Shown piece by piece: positions 21,976 through 33,375 of a stretch of DNA of 64,000 nucleotides. The first letter of the stretch is position 1, and the number at the start of each line of letters is the position of its first letter. Source of the DNA: Prionace glauca (lineage: Eukaryota > Chordata > Chondrichthyes > Carcharhiniformes > Carcharhinidae). The translations under genes and the position numbers were made by a program. Below the pieces are notes generated by a model. The model was not told where the DNA came from. It was given only the letters and a program-made list of their open reading frames with translations, and did not search any database. The stretch spans positions 50,920,119 to 50,984,118 of the forward strand of contig CM075760.1 of the NCBI GenBank assembly GCA_037974335.1, given 5' to 3'.

Positions 21976-22074
21976 CCCCGGACCTCTCTGCACCCTGTGT
22001 GCAGCAGCAGAGTACATTGTTTCACAACGGCTGTGCTCTGTTATCCTTCTAAATGAACAGAGCAGTTCATCGTC

Positions 22075-22140
22075 TGAGAATTATAGAGTCTTAAAGAACA
22101 AACAGACGCCATTCGGCCCATTGCTCGCGTACTGTCTCTG
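22075..22140 (-). repeat. Short LINE tail fragment
   Basis: On the minus strand the word GGGCCGAATGGCGTCTGTTT followed by GTTCTTTAAGACTCTATAAT resembles the truncated LINE tails at 33262 and 54345. It is tail only. Confidence 0.4.
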
Positions 22141-23602
22141 TTGAAGGGTATCCACTTATTCCTAACCAACAGCTTGTTTTCAATATTGATTATATATATA
22201 TTTCTCATTCCGTTTACTGCCCAAATATTAAATATCTTTGTAAATTACTTCTACATTATGTCTCCAATACAGATTGGCATGGATCATCGCAATTTCTAAC
22301 ATCGTCTGCTCAAAACACAAGTTTTCTAATCGCTCCCTCCACTTTCATAGAGTTAGCCTGAAATGCTGCCATCCATTCACCCCCTGCGAGACCAGCCGGA
22401 TTAACTCTGTTTCTTTTTAACCTTTTCCAAACTTGAATTGATCGGGTAGAAGTCTGCCAACCACTTCTGAACAGAGATTCTGCTCTGTCCGGTGTGGGGG
22501 TGAAAATGCCCCAGTTGATCAAGTGGCACTCCCCTCAACACTGTGCTTCCTTATCCCAACTCCACGTTTTCCAGTGTCTCACACACCGTCTGTCAGGTTA
22601 ACACTGAAAGAGGAAACAGTCTCCCGCTCAGCACTGCACATTCTCAACCCAACTCTATCTTTCCCAATCTCTCTCACACACTGTCTCTGAGGTTAACACG
22701 AAACGAACGAAGAATCAATAAACTGATCCAAGTGTTGCGAACTGTGCTCGCGAGAATGATGTGTTCAGCGTTAGACTTGTAGCCTTGCTTTCTGAAATCT
22801 GTGTTGTGAGTAAATATTTGATTATTGATATGTTTAATGTCATTGGCAGCTTCTTCTCCTTCTGACCCGAGTCCTTTCTCTCCTTTGATTCAGTAAAATA
22901 ATAATTACTTCTTATTTTCTGGCTCATTTCCTCTAGTTTTTGTTTTGCTATGGGTTAAACAGAGGCAGCATTTTCATGAACTGAGTTGTATGTCTGTTAG
23001 TTACAGAATTGCATTCATTCACCTGTCTGAACAATCCCGCCAGATGGGGACATTTGGTTTCCCGCATTTATCATATTCAGTCTATAAATTGTTGCATTAT
23101 TTGATTTATTTTATAGCGATAGGGTGGGTTGGACGGTGGTGGGTGGATGGGGTGGGAGTTCTCCTGAGAAGGAGATACCCAATATTAAGCAATAGAATGA
23201 ACAGGTTGAGAGAGAGTCTGTATCATATGACGCATGCTATGTCTGTAACTCTGCAGACGGAAACACCCACTTTTGGGGCAGAAATTGCCCCTCCCACTGC
23301 GCTGCAGGTCCAACAAACCCCGGACGAGAGAATAACATGCCCAATAACAGAAGGCAGTCAGTATGGGTCAGAGCGACAACAGCAAAGACAGCTGACAATG
23401 CTGCTGTTATTTCTTCATATTTTCAATTCAGAACAGCGAAGAGTTATTAACCAGTGCGCCCCCTGACGGAAGTTCTGAAACTTTCAATGTTGGGATAACG
23501 AGCAAAGTACAAATTTATCAATGGGGCAACTTCCAGTGCCCGAGTTTTAGGAGATATGTTTCAGAAAATTCAGCCGTTTAAATATCTCGTAAATACTAAA
23601 CA

Positions 23603-23900
23603 TTAGTTACCGGTGGGACTTAGCCGTCGCTGGCTGGCCAGCATTTATCGCCCCTCCTTATTTGCCCTTCGAGGGCAGTTGAGAGTTAACCACATTGCTG
23701 TGGCTCTGGAATCACATATAGACCAGACCAGGTAAGGGCGCCAGATTTCCTTCCCGAAAGGACATGAGTGAATCAGATGAGTTTTCAGACAATGGTTTCA
23801 TGGTCATCAGTAAATTCTGAATTCCGGCTCTCCCCAACACGAACTGAGTTTCTGGATTAATAGTTTCGCGATAATATCACGGAGCCACCCCCTCTTTATT
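23603..23900. repeat. Dispersed repeat, unclassified (copy in block B2)
   Basis: Paralogous copy of the repeat at 11262-11540, carried along by the block duplication (CTGGCCAGCATTTATCGCCC, TTGCTGTGGCTCTGGAATCA). It is not an independent insertion. Confidence 0.65.
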
Positions 23901-24237
23901 TATCATATTATCTGATTTTTACTCTGTCTCGTACACTCGGTACTTTCCAATCTCGATCTCTATTTCAACACTTTCCTCATTTTCTGTCCACTCCTCCGAC
24001 AATAACTGAAATTTCCTCTGTCCTATTTTCCAATCACTCAGTTTAGTTTACATGCTCCCTCTTTCCTCTTCACCATTTCTGTTTTCAACTCTCTTCATTT
24101 CTGACCGAATTTTAATAATTAGATTCTATATTTTGTTTTCAGTTGCGCTCATTTCCTTTTTTGACTATTTTAAAATAATCCCATCACTCCCTGTGCCGAC
24201 ATTGCAGACACACAGAGTGGATCTCACAGTCGATGCA

Positions 24238-24275
24238 GGTTTTTGTATGGGACCCCCCGTGTTTGTTACACTGTG
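24238..24275 (-). other. RSS with 22-bp spacer
   Basis: Minus strand: heptamer CACAGTG (24269-24275), spacer 24247-24268 (22 bp), nonamer ACAAAAACC (24238-24246). The paralogue at 11896 has 23 bp; the missing base is next to the C/G run of the spacer. Confidence 0.85.
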
Positions 24276-24608
24276 GCTCACGGCACAGAGATAGGTGGCG
24301 GTGTCTGTAACTCTGGCGTCTCTCACAGTCAGGGCACTGAATTTGTAGCCTTCCCCGATTGAGGCAGTGATCCTCTCGCTTTGATCGGTTTCTCTTTTGG
24401 CCATCACCAGATGCTGGGGTGGCTGATTCGGGGACTGTCTGTACCAATGCAAGCTGTTAAACGCAGTGGTGGTGGTGCAGTTGATGGATATGGTTTCCTC
24501 TTCGCTGACAACCTCCCACCGAGGGAGCTGCATCACCTCATCTGCTCCAGTCACTCCCGTGAAGATCAGAGTGAAAAGCAGCAAAGAGAATCTGTAAATT
24601 CGGAACAT
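24276..24608 (-). CDS. TCR V segment with intronless leader (block B copy 2)
   Basis: One open frame from 24608: signal peptide MFRIYRFSLLLFTLIFTGVT, then GADEVMQLPRWEVVSEEET, ISINCTTTTAF, LHWYRQSPNQPPQH, DTATYLCAVS. It differs from the copy at 11935 by a few replacements, mainly in CDR1/CDR2 (SAFTTLY to TAFNSLH, TASRET to MAKRET). The leader intron is absent here too. The coding part looks usable, but the RSS spacer is one base short. Confidence 0.83.
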
Positions 24609-25261
24609 TTTTCAGATCATATGAAATTCCTGCTCAAGCAATTGTCCAAGGAGTTCAGTTTAAAATTAGGATATGTGTATAATATTCACACGAAATAACA
24701 AGGAGCCAAAAACCAGCTCCAGTTGTAACTGTGGCGTCTCTCTGTCGAGCTGATGAAAGAAGCTGAGACTCGAGCTTTATCCGCTCACGGATGTCGATTC
24801 TACTGGAATCAGAGATGGAGAATTGAAACCGGAATAAATAAACCCCATCGGTAACCCCATGTTTCCGGTTACAAATCTCGTCCCACGTGTCTAACTAGGA
24901 AACCAGTCTCCCTATCAGAACATTGACTGAATCCAGCTCAGGGTGAATCCATTCACTGGCTGCCGGCTCACCAGCTACTAACCCCACAGCACCACCGCGG
25001 ACACAGGGAAATGCAGTGAGAGCATCCCGAGGCAAAATATACAGGGTGAAGTTTGAAACGGATGTTTTCAAATATCCAATTCCTGTTTTACAGAACAGGC
25101 AAAGGAAATGCTCAACATTTGGGCTGTTTGGAGAATATTCATAACAAGTTATTGTGAACCAAACACATTTCATATTTACTTTAATTTTACAAACGTGATT
25201 TAAAATGAAATTTTAAGTATTCAATCGGTCTGATTTATTTCTGTTTGAGCAGGTTTTTCAG

Positions 25262-25607
25262 ATCTGAGTCATGGAGATTCTGTCACTCTGTCGCTAACCT
25301 CAGGATGAAAGACGGAAGAAGAAACATTGAGTTTAACCTGTACCTATGATATTACAATGATCAACTACGTTTCATCCTGGTACAGGCAACACTCAGAGAA
25401 ACAGCATCTATTTATATTGAGGGAAAATTCGATATTTGTTGAAGATATAACAGATTTTGCTAAAAGCCGTTTTTCTGCAGAGCTTCAGACATCGAGTAAA
25501 TTCACCAGTTTGACTGTCTCTAGTCTGCAGCTGACTGACGCTGCCGTGTATCACTGCGCTTTCAGTCTCATCGTCATGGAAAGCATTCTGACTGATGTAC
25601 AAAAACT
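25262..25607 (+). pseudogene. TCR V segment with stop and degraded RSS (block B copy 2)
   Basis: After acceptor TTTTTCAG: LSHGDSVTLSLTSG, TGA at 25306-25308, then KTEEETLSLTCTYDITMINY, VSSWYRQHSEK, FAKSRFSAELQTSSKFTSLT, DAAVYHCAFS. The conserved Trp is kept here, unlike copy 1, so the framework-1 TGA is the shared older lesion. Heptamer CATCGTC (25569-25575), 23-bp spacer, nonamer ACAAAAACT (25599-25607). The leader exon was not identified. Confidence 0.85.
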
Positions 25608-26445
25608 GCCTTGAAACCGTGTCTGCTGTGGGTTGCACAGAATCGTGGGCAGATGCAGCCACAATGCAACTGTCAGCCGGGCAAGAATCCTCATTAACCT
25701 GGGATCAGCCTTCACCCAAGTTTTTCAGTCATGGTGCCTCTTTGAGTCTGTGAGATCACTCAGTGGTGATCGATATTCAAGGAAACACCTCGAGCTGGGC
25801 TGCTTTCAGCACCTCGATAGACACAGCAGCTGCAGTTTCCGGCTTGCTCATAGTACCAAAAACATTCCAGCCTGAAGGAAACATTCTGAAGCTCACTGGT
25901 CATTGGGAGAATTCTATTCTCAATGTTTATTTTAGAGATCACAGTCACTTCCTTGTGAAATCTCTTCATTGTGGATACACTTCCTCCGAAGCAGCAACAC
26001 TCTCATCGGGCCAAATAAACACAGAAAATAGGTCGCTGGAAAATGGCTTGTAAACCTGATTGGGATTGAATTGCTGAATATTAGACAGACACGGGGACTG
26101 GATCAAATGACAATGACTAAACTAAGTAGATCAAATAAATTTAAGAAGATCAGCGATAGTCCAACTGCCAGTTGAAATAAACTAATACGATTTCTCAAAT
26201 GTTCCTTATCTCTTGTCGAGGTTGTGTTTTGCTCTGATATTTTAGGAAGGCATCTGTGATTCTCTCTGTGGAGAGTGAATTATTCTTTCTGTTTATCGGT
26301 GCGAGAGCACCCTCTGGTGGTACCTTACTGTGAGGTTTTGTCCGGGAACGTCAGTGTGTCGTCAACAATCAGGAAATCAATGCTGATTTCAGCAATGATA
26401 GATTGTAATCTTGCCTCACCCCATCTACAACTTTGCAACGTGAAT

Positions 26446-26640
26446 TTGTGTGTGTGTGTTTGTGCGGTGTGTTTGCATATGTTTGTATCTGCTTGTGTTT
26501 ATGTATGTGTGTGTGTGTGTGCTTGTACTTGGGCGAGTTTCTGCATGTGCGTTTGTTTTGTGTGTTTTTCTGTATGTGCATGTGTGCGCTTGTACATTCG
26601 TTTGTGTGTACGTATGTGTGTGCGTGTTTGTGTTCATCCT
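26446..26640 (+). repeat. TG-rich microsatellite
   Basis: Imperfect GTGT-rich stretch with interspersions, including a pure (GT)n core near 26505-26520. It gives rise to several spurious long open frames on both strands. Confidence 0.85.
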
Positions 26641-26769
26641 ATTGCGTCTGTTTTATGTTTCAGATGATATACAGTAGTTCTTATTCCATTTCCACGTTTT
26701 TACATCCAACATGTACCGTTGTTGCTTTTTTTATTTAGTGCTTCTGCCTGCCATCCTATCCTATCAGTG

Positions 26770-27275
26770 TGCCATTATATCATTTTGCACTCCCTCCAAG
26801 GCCAAAATATCCTTACCTAAATACGGCGCCCAAAACTGCACACAGTACTCCAGCTGCGGCCTCACCAATGCCATATACAGCCGCAGCAAGACCTCCCTAC
26901 TTTTATATTCAATCCCCTTCGCTATGAAGGCCAGCATCCCATTCTCCTTCCTGATCACCTGCTGCACCTGCAAGCTGGGTTTTTGCGACTCATGCACAAG
27001 GACCCCGAGGTCCCTCTGCACCGTCGTCTGCTGCAGTTTTTCGCCACGTAAGTAATAGTCCTTCCTACCATTCTTCCTACCAAAGTGGACCACCTCGCAC
27101 TTGCCAACATTAAATTCCATTTGCCATTTCCTGGTCCATGCGCCCAGCATATCTAGATTCTTCTGTAGACTCTCCACACCCTCCGCACAATTGGTCTTTC
27201 CTCCAATCTTGGTGTCATCACCAAATTTCGACACCCTACACTCGGTTCCCTCCTCCAGATCATCTATATATCTAT
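26770..27275 (-). repeat. CR1 LINE fragment (reverse-transcriptase C-terminal part)
   Basis: Minus-strand frame: SKFGDDTKIGGKTNCAEGVE (the FADDT box with Gly), KWQMEFNVGKCEVVHFG, DLGVLVHESQKPSLQ, IEYKSREVLLRLYMALVRPQ, YCVQFWAP. It closely resembles the copy at 62831-64000. Both the 3' tail and the 5' part are missing, so it is a broken internal piece. Confidence 0.85.
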
Positions 27276-27279
27276 AACA

Positions 27280-28135
27280 TGAGCAGGTATTAATTATGTT
27301 AAGTGCTGAATAACTGGACGACGAAATACGCTTAAGGAAAGCATGTGGGGAGCAGAATGAGGCAGAAAGGCAATGTGATTCAGGGCAATATTTACAAAGC
27401 TAAGGACTTGAAAGGCTGAAGATCCCCAGGTTGTGTCCGAAATTTGGCATTCAACCTTTGTATCATGTATTCCACAAACGACGCAGTCTGTAAGTAATGT
27501 TTACATCTCAGTTACAGTTGTTAAACTGTATAATGTGATAAAGATTCAGTTTGACTTGTTAGAATTCCACGGGAATGTTTTCAGTAGGTAGGATGTGTCA
27601 AGTTAATACAATTTAAGGAGCTTCAGATGGTTTGCTTTAGAAATCCTGCTGGCTTGGAAACAGCAGTTTCCATTCTGCTGAGCAATCATATTAATTGTTC
27701 CATGATGAGAAGCGAAAAATTATATATCGACTGGAGTTTCAAAGAGTAAAAGGCGACCTCGTTGAAAGAGAATTCTCAGCAGGCGTGACAGAATATATAC
27801 TAGGATGTTGTGTCCACTCATAGTGGAACATTGCCCAATGTTTGTATTCCTGCAAACTATTCATAGCAACTATAGGTTTCAAAGACATGAACAGCCTCTA
27901 TTCCTTATACGCATGCTGGCAAGTACAACCACAAAGTATTGAATGTGTCAGAGACTTAATGAGTAAGTCTTGAGTCTAAATAAATATATAATTAAATGAT
28001 GAAATGATAGGCTACCACTGAGCAAATAAGGTTTTAGAAGATAAATGGAAAAGATTATATCATGTTCTTTGTTGCCATGTTCAGCAATAACTCCATAAAA
28101 CAGCGGCATGTGGAATTAATCACATAGTAGAATGG
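27280..28135. other. Intergenic stretch
   Basis: AT-rich. No gene, RSS or repeat family recognised. Confidence 0.4.
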
Positions 28136-28140
28136 CTTAC

Positions 28141-28210
28141 CCGGAACCCCAATGGCAGCGATAATTGAATAGTAAATGCCATAAATTACACCACTGATTT
28201 GCCCATGCAT
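28141..28210 (-). CDS. Orphan first exon, GPR139-like receptor
   Basis: Minus strand from ATG at 28210: MHGQISGVIYGIYYSIIAAI then GVP plus one G, with a good donor GTAAGC at 28140-28135. This matches exon 1 at 42588-42657 in length (70 bp), start (MHG), the YY-x-x-x-AAIGVP end and splice phase. It would encode the short extracellular N-terminus and the start of TM1. No matching exon 2 was found downstream on the minus strand within the window, so the gene is incomplete here or its second exon is lost. Confidence 0.7.
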
Positions 28211-28586
28211 TTTGTATGAGAAACAGTGAAGGATTCTCTATGACAAGGTCAAATAAACACACATTTATACTGTTGGAAATCTATAGGGAGGCAATTAACT
28301 TCCACAATTATTAACAGTTCGTTAAACAAACAGATTAAGTAGTAACTTTCCATGCTCATTCAGATAGGGGTTTAGGATGTTGCGAGACCGTAGAGAGGCA
28401 GTGATCCATGCAGCCTAACATAGCTTAGAATTAATTACTAATACTTGCGCAAATATAAGACATGCTTATCATGTGGAATACTCATGATCAAGAATTACCT
28501 AAGAAATATTATAGCCCTGATGCTGAAGCCAGCATAGCTCAGTGACATTCGAACAGAAGGCAATCGGAATGGCAATGATAGTCATA

Positions 28587-29043
28587 TAAGAACATAAGAA
28601 CATAAGAAATAGGAGCAGGAGTAGGCCATCTGGCCCTTCGAGCCTGCCCCGCCATTCAATAAGATCATGGCTGATCTGTCGTGACTCAGCTCCACCTTCC
28701 TGCCCTCTCCCCATAACCCTTAATCCCTTCTCTTATCAAAAACCCATCAACCCGTTTCTTAAAAATATTTAGCGAGGCAGCCTCCACCATTTCAACGGGC
28801 AGAGAATTCCAGAGATTCACCACCCTTTGAGTGAAGAAGTTCCTCCTCAACTCTGTTCTAAACCGCCCCCCCCCCCCGCTTTATCTTGAGGCTGTGCCCC
28901 CTAGTCCTACTGTCTTTTTTGAGCGGGAAAAGTCTCTCCACCTCTATCCTATCCATCCCATTCATCATCTTATACGTCTCAATGAGATCTCCCCTCATTC
29001 TTCTAAACTCTAACGAGTACAAGCCTAGTTTATTCAGCCTGTG
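28587..29043 (-). repeat. CR1 LINE 3' end, 5' truncated
   Basis: The minus strand begins inside ORF2 (GLYSLEFRRMRGDLIETYKM) and runs through the 3' untranslated region (GATGGCCTACTCCTGCTCCT) to terminal TTCTTATG octamers at 28587-28600. A poly-C run at 28865 disturbs the ORF. Same subfamily as 58411, 60676 and 62831. Confidence 0.88.
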
Positions 29044-29649
29044 TTGAATGTACTCACATAACTGAAGTAAAAGTCACCTGTAACATATAGTTCCTCACAA
29101 AAGTTATTTCCATACAGTATAAATGATCCCGGCAGACGCCATCAGTCATCCACACCAGAGAACCTGCATTCTCACAACACATTTACGCATTTACGCTAAG
29201 CATCATAAAATTGTCCAAAAGCTCACCACGTGGGAGTGTCAATAAAGTTCAGACTGAAGAACAAATGGAAATTATCAAATCTTTTTTATAGTAGTCCCAG
29301 GCCTTGTGATTGTTACAGTCGTTTCTTTCACTGAACCACATTGCTGTTGTGATGGTCAGGTCTTCCTTGGATATTACATGAGGGACCATTTCTGATGGTT
29401 TACAAGTGAATAAAGGCCACAGATTGTGAATAAAAACAAATTTTGCTATAGACGATTAGAAAGATAAAACAATTTATAATATGTGGAAGGTAAAACATTC
29501 AAGGGCTTTAGGGAGGAATGGTAGATGAGATGTTAGTTTACAAGGGCATGTGTCAAAAGTTTGTTTGAGAAGTTGCTGATGACAGTGGATCTGAAGCAGA
29601 GAGGGAGTTATTTACACCAAACACAGTCTCTCTCACACACACAACACAA

Positions 29650-29765
29650 GGTGATTAGGACGGTAAATACATGGGGTTACGGGGATAGGGCCGGGGTGGG
29701 ATCAGGTGCAGGATAGATGGGCCGAATGAGTTCTCTCTGCATTGTCGGGGTTCCATACTCACAGA
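29650..29765 (+). repeat. tRNA-SINE 3' part
   Basis: Words GGTAAATACATGGGGTTACG, GGGATAGGGCCGGGGTGGGA and GATGGGCCGAATGAG match the 3' half of the SINEs at 50860-51040 and 53620-53710. The tRNA-related head is missing. Confidence 0.55.
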
Positions 29766-30112
29766 AACTGCTGATATCTAACTGGAGTGTATGGTGATTT
29801 GTAATGTCAATGATTCTTTAATTTTTATTGATTATAACTCTGGTTTGGAAGGTCATTAAACAATGTCAGCTACCCAGTAGTCACATTGCCACATCACTGT
29901 TTTTCATCTGTTAGCTTCACTAATTTGGGCGAAGATATACTGAGTGAGTTGTTGTACATGAAAAAACGATATGGTCCAGACATTACAACCCTCCATCGAC
30001 ATACTATTCATGTTTCCTCTTTTCGTCCTTGAGATGAACATTCACTAGCAGCAGTAGAAGAATCAGTAGAAGAGCGGAAATATTTCCTGGTGACGGACAG
30101 TCGATATTTCCT

Positions 30113-30200
30113 GACAGTCTGGGGATTGAATTCACTCAAAAATAATGTAGATTGAATCCCGATAGTCTGGGGATTGAATTCACTCTGTAAATAATGAAGA
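30113..30200. repeat. Short tandem duplication
   Basis: The word AGTCTGGGGATTGAATTCAC occurs at about 30115 and 30164, followed both times by AAATAATG, giving two units of about 50 bp. Confidence 0.7.
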
Positions 30201-30375
30201 TAATCGACACAAATGAAATAAAGGAAGTGTTTCAATTAATGAAACATTTGAGAACAAAGAGGAGAATGCAGAACAACATTTATTCCAGCCCATCCATGGA
30301 TATATCCATCAATTCATTCACTGATTCCAGAAGCAAAATGTTCTGGTATCCAAATGTCACTGATTGTTACATCAT

Positions 30376-30404
30376 ATAAGAACATAAGAAATAGGAGCAG
30401 GAGT
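30376..30404 (-). repeat. Very short CR1 tail
   Basis: Only AGAACATAAGAAATAGGAGC and a few more bases are present, identical to the terminal 25-30 bp of the CR1 copies nearby. An extreme 5' truncation. Confidence 0.6.
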
Positions 30405-30409
30405 CACCC

Positions 30410-31070
30410 AATCTCCTCTCTATTGTTTTCGGGCAGACAGTAGCATATATTTAATGGAACTTGACCAGTAATTGGGATGCCCGGGTTAGTACTGTGGCGG
30501 CACGGGAACAAATGCCATCAGAGAGCTGGTGAATTTGAAGGCAATTTGAATGGAATTTGGAATACCCACTAACACTTGCCATGGGAACCTCTCGATTCAC
30601 CAGTGAAGGGAATCCTCCATCATACCCTAACCTCAACTACATTTGTCTCCAGATGGAGGGCAATATGACTAACTCTTCAAAATGTATTCTCTGCCTTATA
30701 GTCTGCTTGTATTTCCTGTTGACCATCAACCCATCCACCAAATGTCATAATCATTGGCGCGATCCTCCATAGGATTGTTGTTGCTAAGAAGGACAACACA
30801 AGTTGAATAATTTCCCTTTTCTTGGAGATCAGAGCACTTTTGAGTCTCTCTGGCTGCAGTCGGCTGGGTTGCTTTTAAATACCGTGCCGGGCAGTTTAAG
30901 GTAAATCCGAGTAATCAAAATGGGATCTATCTATTCAAACTATCAATGTTTCATCTGCACAGCCATGACACTTTTAAATTATATTTCAACTGAAGAAATC
31001 TATTCAGTGACAATCGTGTCCACTTTTAAGTTAAGCAGCATGATAAAATAGTAACTTGACCATTTAACAT
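30410..31070. other. Intergenic stretch
   Basis: Nothing recognised beyond short random frames. Confidence 0.35.
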
Positions 31071-31240
31071 TTTCTTATTCATTCATGGGACATGGGTACC
31101 ACTGGCGGGCCACCAGTAATTGCCCTTCTCCTGTCAGGCTTGGAGGGCAGTTGAGAGTCAACCATATTGCTGTGGCTCTGGAGTCACATGTAGGCCAGAC
31201 CAGGTAAGGACAGCAGATTTCTTCCCTCAAGAACATTAGA
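31071..31240. repeat. Dispersed repeat, unclassified (independent copy)
   Basis: Shares GAGGGCAGTTGAGAGTCAAC, TTGCTGTGGCTCTGGAGTCA and GTAGGCCAGACCAGGTAAGG with 11262-11540, while the flanks differ. This supports an interspersed origin. Confidence 0.65.
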
Positions 31241-31859
31241 ACGAGGATATGATTTAATTCATAGAATTTCCAAAAGAAGAGTATGCTAGTTCTTAAAGTC
31301 CGCTTAATAGTAATTTAGTGATGTAGGGGTGCTACTACTGAGCGGAAAAACATGCTTCAGTGGAATGTAACACATCTATGCCTGTGATATCGCGTAATAT
31401 GCCATAAAGTCCTGATATCCTGTGCTCCCAACACCAGTGAATGTTAGACGGCCCATCAAATAAACTACAATGGTTTGAATGCCGAAGGAGAACTTTACTG
31501 ATCGCGTATCCGTTCCAATTCCTTAACTTCTGTGTCAGATGCTGGTGTAAATGTAAATATTTCTCTGTCAAATTACTAGTTTGTCATTAGCACACTAGCA
31601 AGCGTGTTTGGCTTGGGGGCATTTCAACAATTGCAAGGAGTAATAACGTAAAAAAAGTGAGGTGGTTCTTGTTCTTTGTAGACCTAAAATGCATAACGAT
31701 AGCCATTCAGGTTTTAAATAGAATCACTCCCTCCCCGCATTTAGTTACATAAATGGATCAAAATTCGTCTGATCGATGCAACTTCATTGTTGGAATCAGG
31801 TAGAGACCCGGGGACGTTGCAAATTAGACACGACAGATGCCCCATTCCAATTTGTCTGT

Positions 31860-32230
31860 CACTGCCTTCCCCGGCACAGTCAGCCTCCCTCCCCCTTCAA
31901 CCACGAAGAAGAGAGGAGCCAAAACGTTATATCTGCTAGATGCCCACTGGCGACTCCTCAACTACCTTCCTTCCTCTACTCGCCTGGTCACTCATGGGCT
32001 TTCTGCCTTTTCAACGTTCCCCTGCGGCGTGGTGACTTTCTGAACGTGCTATCGACGACTTGCTCAGCTATGGAGATGCTCCATCTTGTATTTCTTCGGC
32101 CTCAGCTTCGAAATGTGGTTAGCCGCTGGCTGCATTTGGACCAACTTCCTGAACACGTGGTCACTAGTGACACCTGAAACTTGTACTGTTGCCACATCGA
32201 ACAATCGAAGCATGTGATAGGTGCAAGTTC
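31860..32230 (-). repeat. Possible LINE ORF1 relic
   Basis: The GACCAACTTCCTGAACACGT and GTGGTCACTA words on the plus strand resemble the edge of the ORF1-type relic near 60640-60665 (CACTTCTTGAACATGTGGTC). The remainder is too decayed for a protein-level call. Confidence 0.3.
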
Positions 32231-32314
32231 TTCTGCCATGACAACCTTTAAGCTCACCCCTCTAGTCCCCAGCCGCTCCACGCCGCCCCCCCCCTCCTCC
32301 CCCCACCTCCAATC

Positions 32315-32372
32315 ACACACACACAGACACACATACACACACATACAAGCACCCACACACAAAGCCGCAACA
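32315..32372 (+). repeat. CA microsatellite
   Basis: Imperfect (CA)n with a flanking C-rich stretch at 32282-32310. Confidence 0.85.
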
Positions 32373-32449
32373 ACGCACCAATTGGCTGCCTGGACACGTC
32401 AGAAAAGTTAGCTGGCAAGCTACTTTGCATGCTGTGTACGGGATTCATG

Positions 32450-33260
32450 GTCATATGCTGGCAAATACGGTAATAGGATTCATCAAGTTGATTGAATGTG
32501 CAGTGTACATTTCAGTACAGCATAGTATTTGGACGCAATATTCAGCACAAACATGCCTTCAGATTCTTACTGTGATTGCTGGCCTAGAACAATATCCGCC
32601 AACCTATTATTTTTGCTCATGATCCTTCAAACGAGTGAGTATTTCGGGCGATTATCACCGTTTTATTTCATTGATGTTTATTCGATTTTCCTGTAATATT
32701 TATTCCCCTCATTGGGGATGCCATGGTTCCTCAAGTTTTATTCTTGGACAAATGAGTTTTGTGAGTTTCTGTGTGTATCTGTTTATAACTGTATATGCGT
32801 TTGTCTGTAATAGAGAACCTATATGGTGAAAGAGAGAATATGTTTTTGTGATGTTCAAAGGGATGTTTGTGTTAGTTCTATTCTGTACAGCAGAAAACCG
32901 CTTTCCAAATGCCGGTGCATTCTTGTCACCTCCAGCAGTATGTCTGGCCAGCCCTTAATTGTCCTGAAAATAAATGGTTTGCTACTGGGTTCAGAGATTT
33001 GTTCAGAGTCAATCTGGAGTCGCATATCGGTCAGGTTAAAGAAGGACGGCGGTGTTCTCGCCTAACGCCCTGAGGGACATTGTTGATTAAATTAATTTTC
33101 CATGTCAAACGATGAAAATTCACGATCACCATTATTGATATTAATTTTCAATCACGGGCTTTGTTAATTTAACGTTTACCACTTTCAAATGTTAGAATTG
33201 AATCAATTGGTGTGGAAGATAAACGTGGCCTTCTGACTAATTAGCGGAATGATGTTCTCA
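32450..33260. other. Intergenic stretch
   Basis: No recognised gene or repeat. Confidence 0.35.
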
Positions 33261-33261
33261 C

Positions 33262-33375
33262 ATAGAACACTACAGCATAATCAGGCCCTTCGGCCCACAA
33301 TTTGCACCGATCACATCCCTACCTACCAGGCCATAGAACTATCTGTAACTCCCAATCCCATAGTTAACATGTCCA
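33262..33375 (-). repeat. LINE 3' tail
   Basis: The minus strand carries GTGATCGGTGCAAATTGTGG then GCCGAAGGGCCTGATTATGC and CTGTAGTGTTCTATG. The same arrangement ends the CR1 element at 43968. Confidence 0.65.

Larger units (their letters stand above)
22421..26355. repeat. Duplication block B, copy 2
   Basis: Colinear with 10085-14080. Differences seen: the minus-strand V here has a 22-bp RSS spacer, the plus-strand V has one stop instead of two, and the terminal decayed V was deleted. Confidence 0.9.

Noticed and set aside
26275-26738. Overlapping long frames on both strands
   Set aside because: Caused by the TG/CA microsatellite; Cys/Val-rich and His/Thr-rich artefact peptides.
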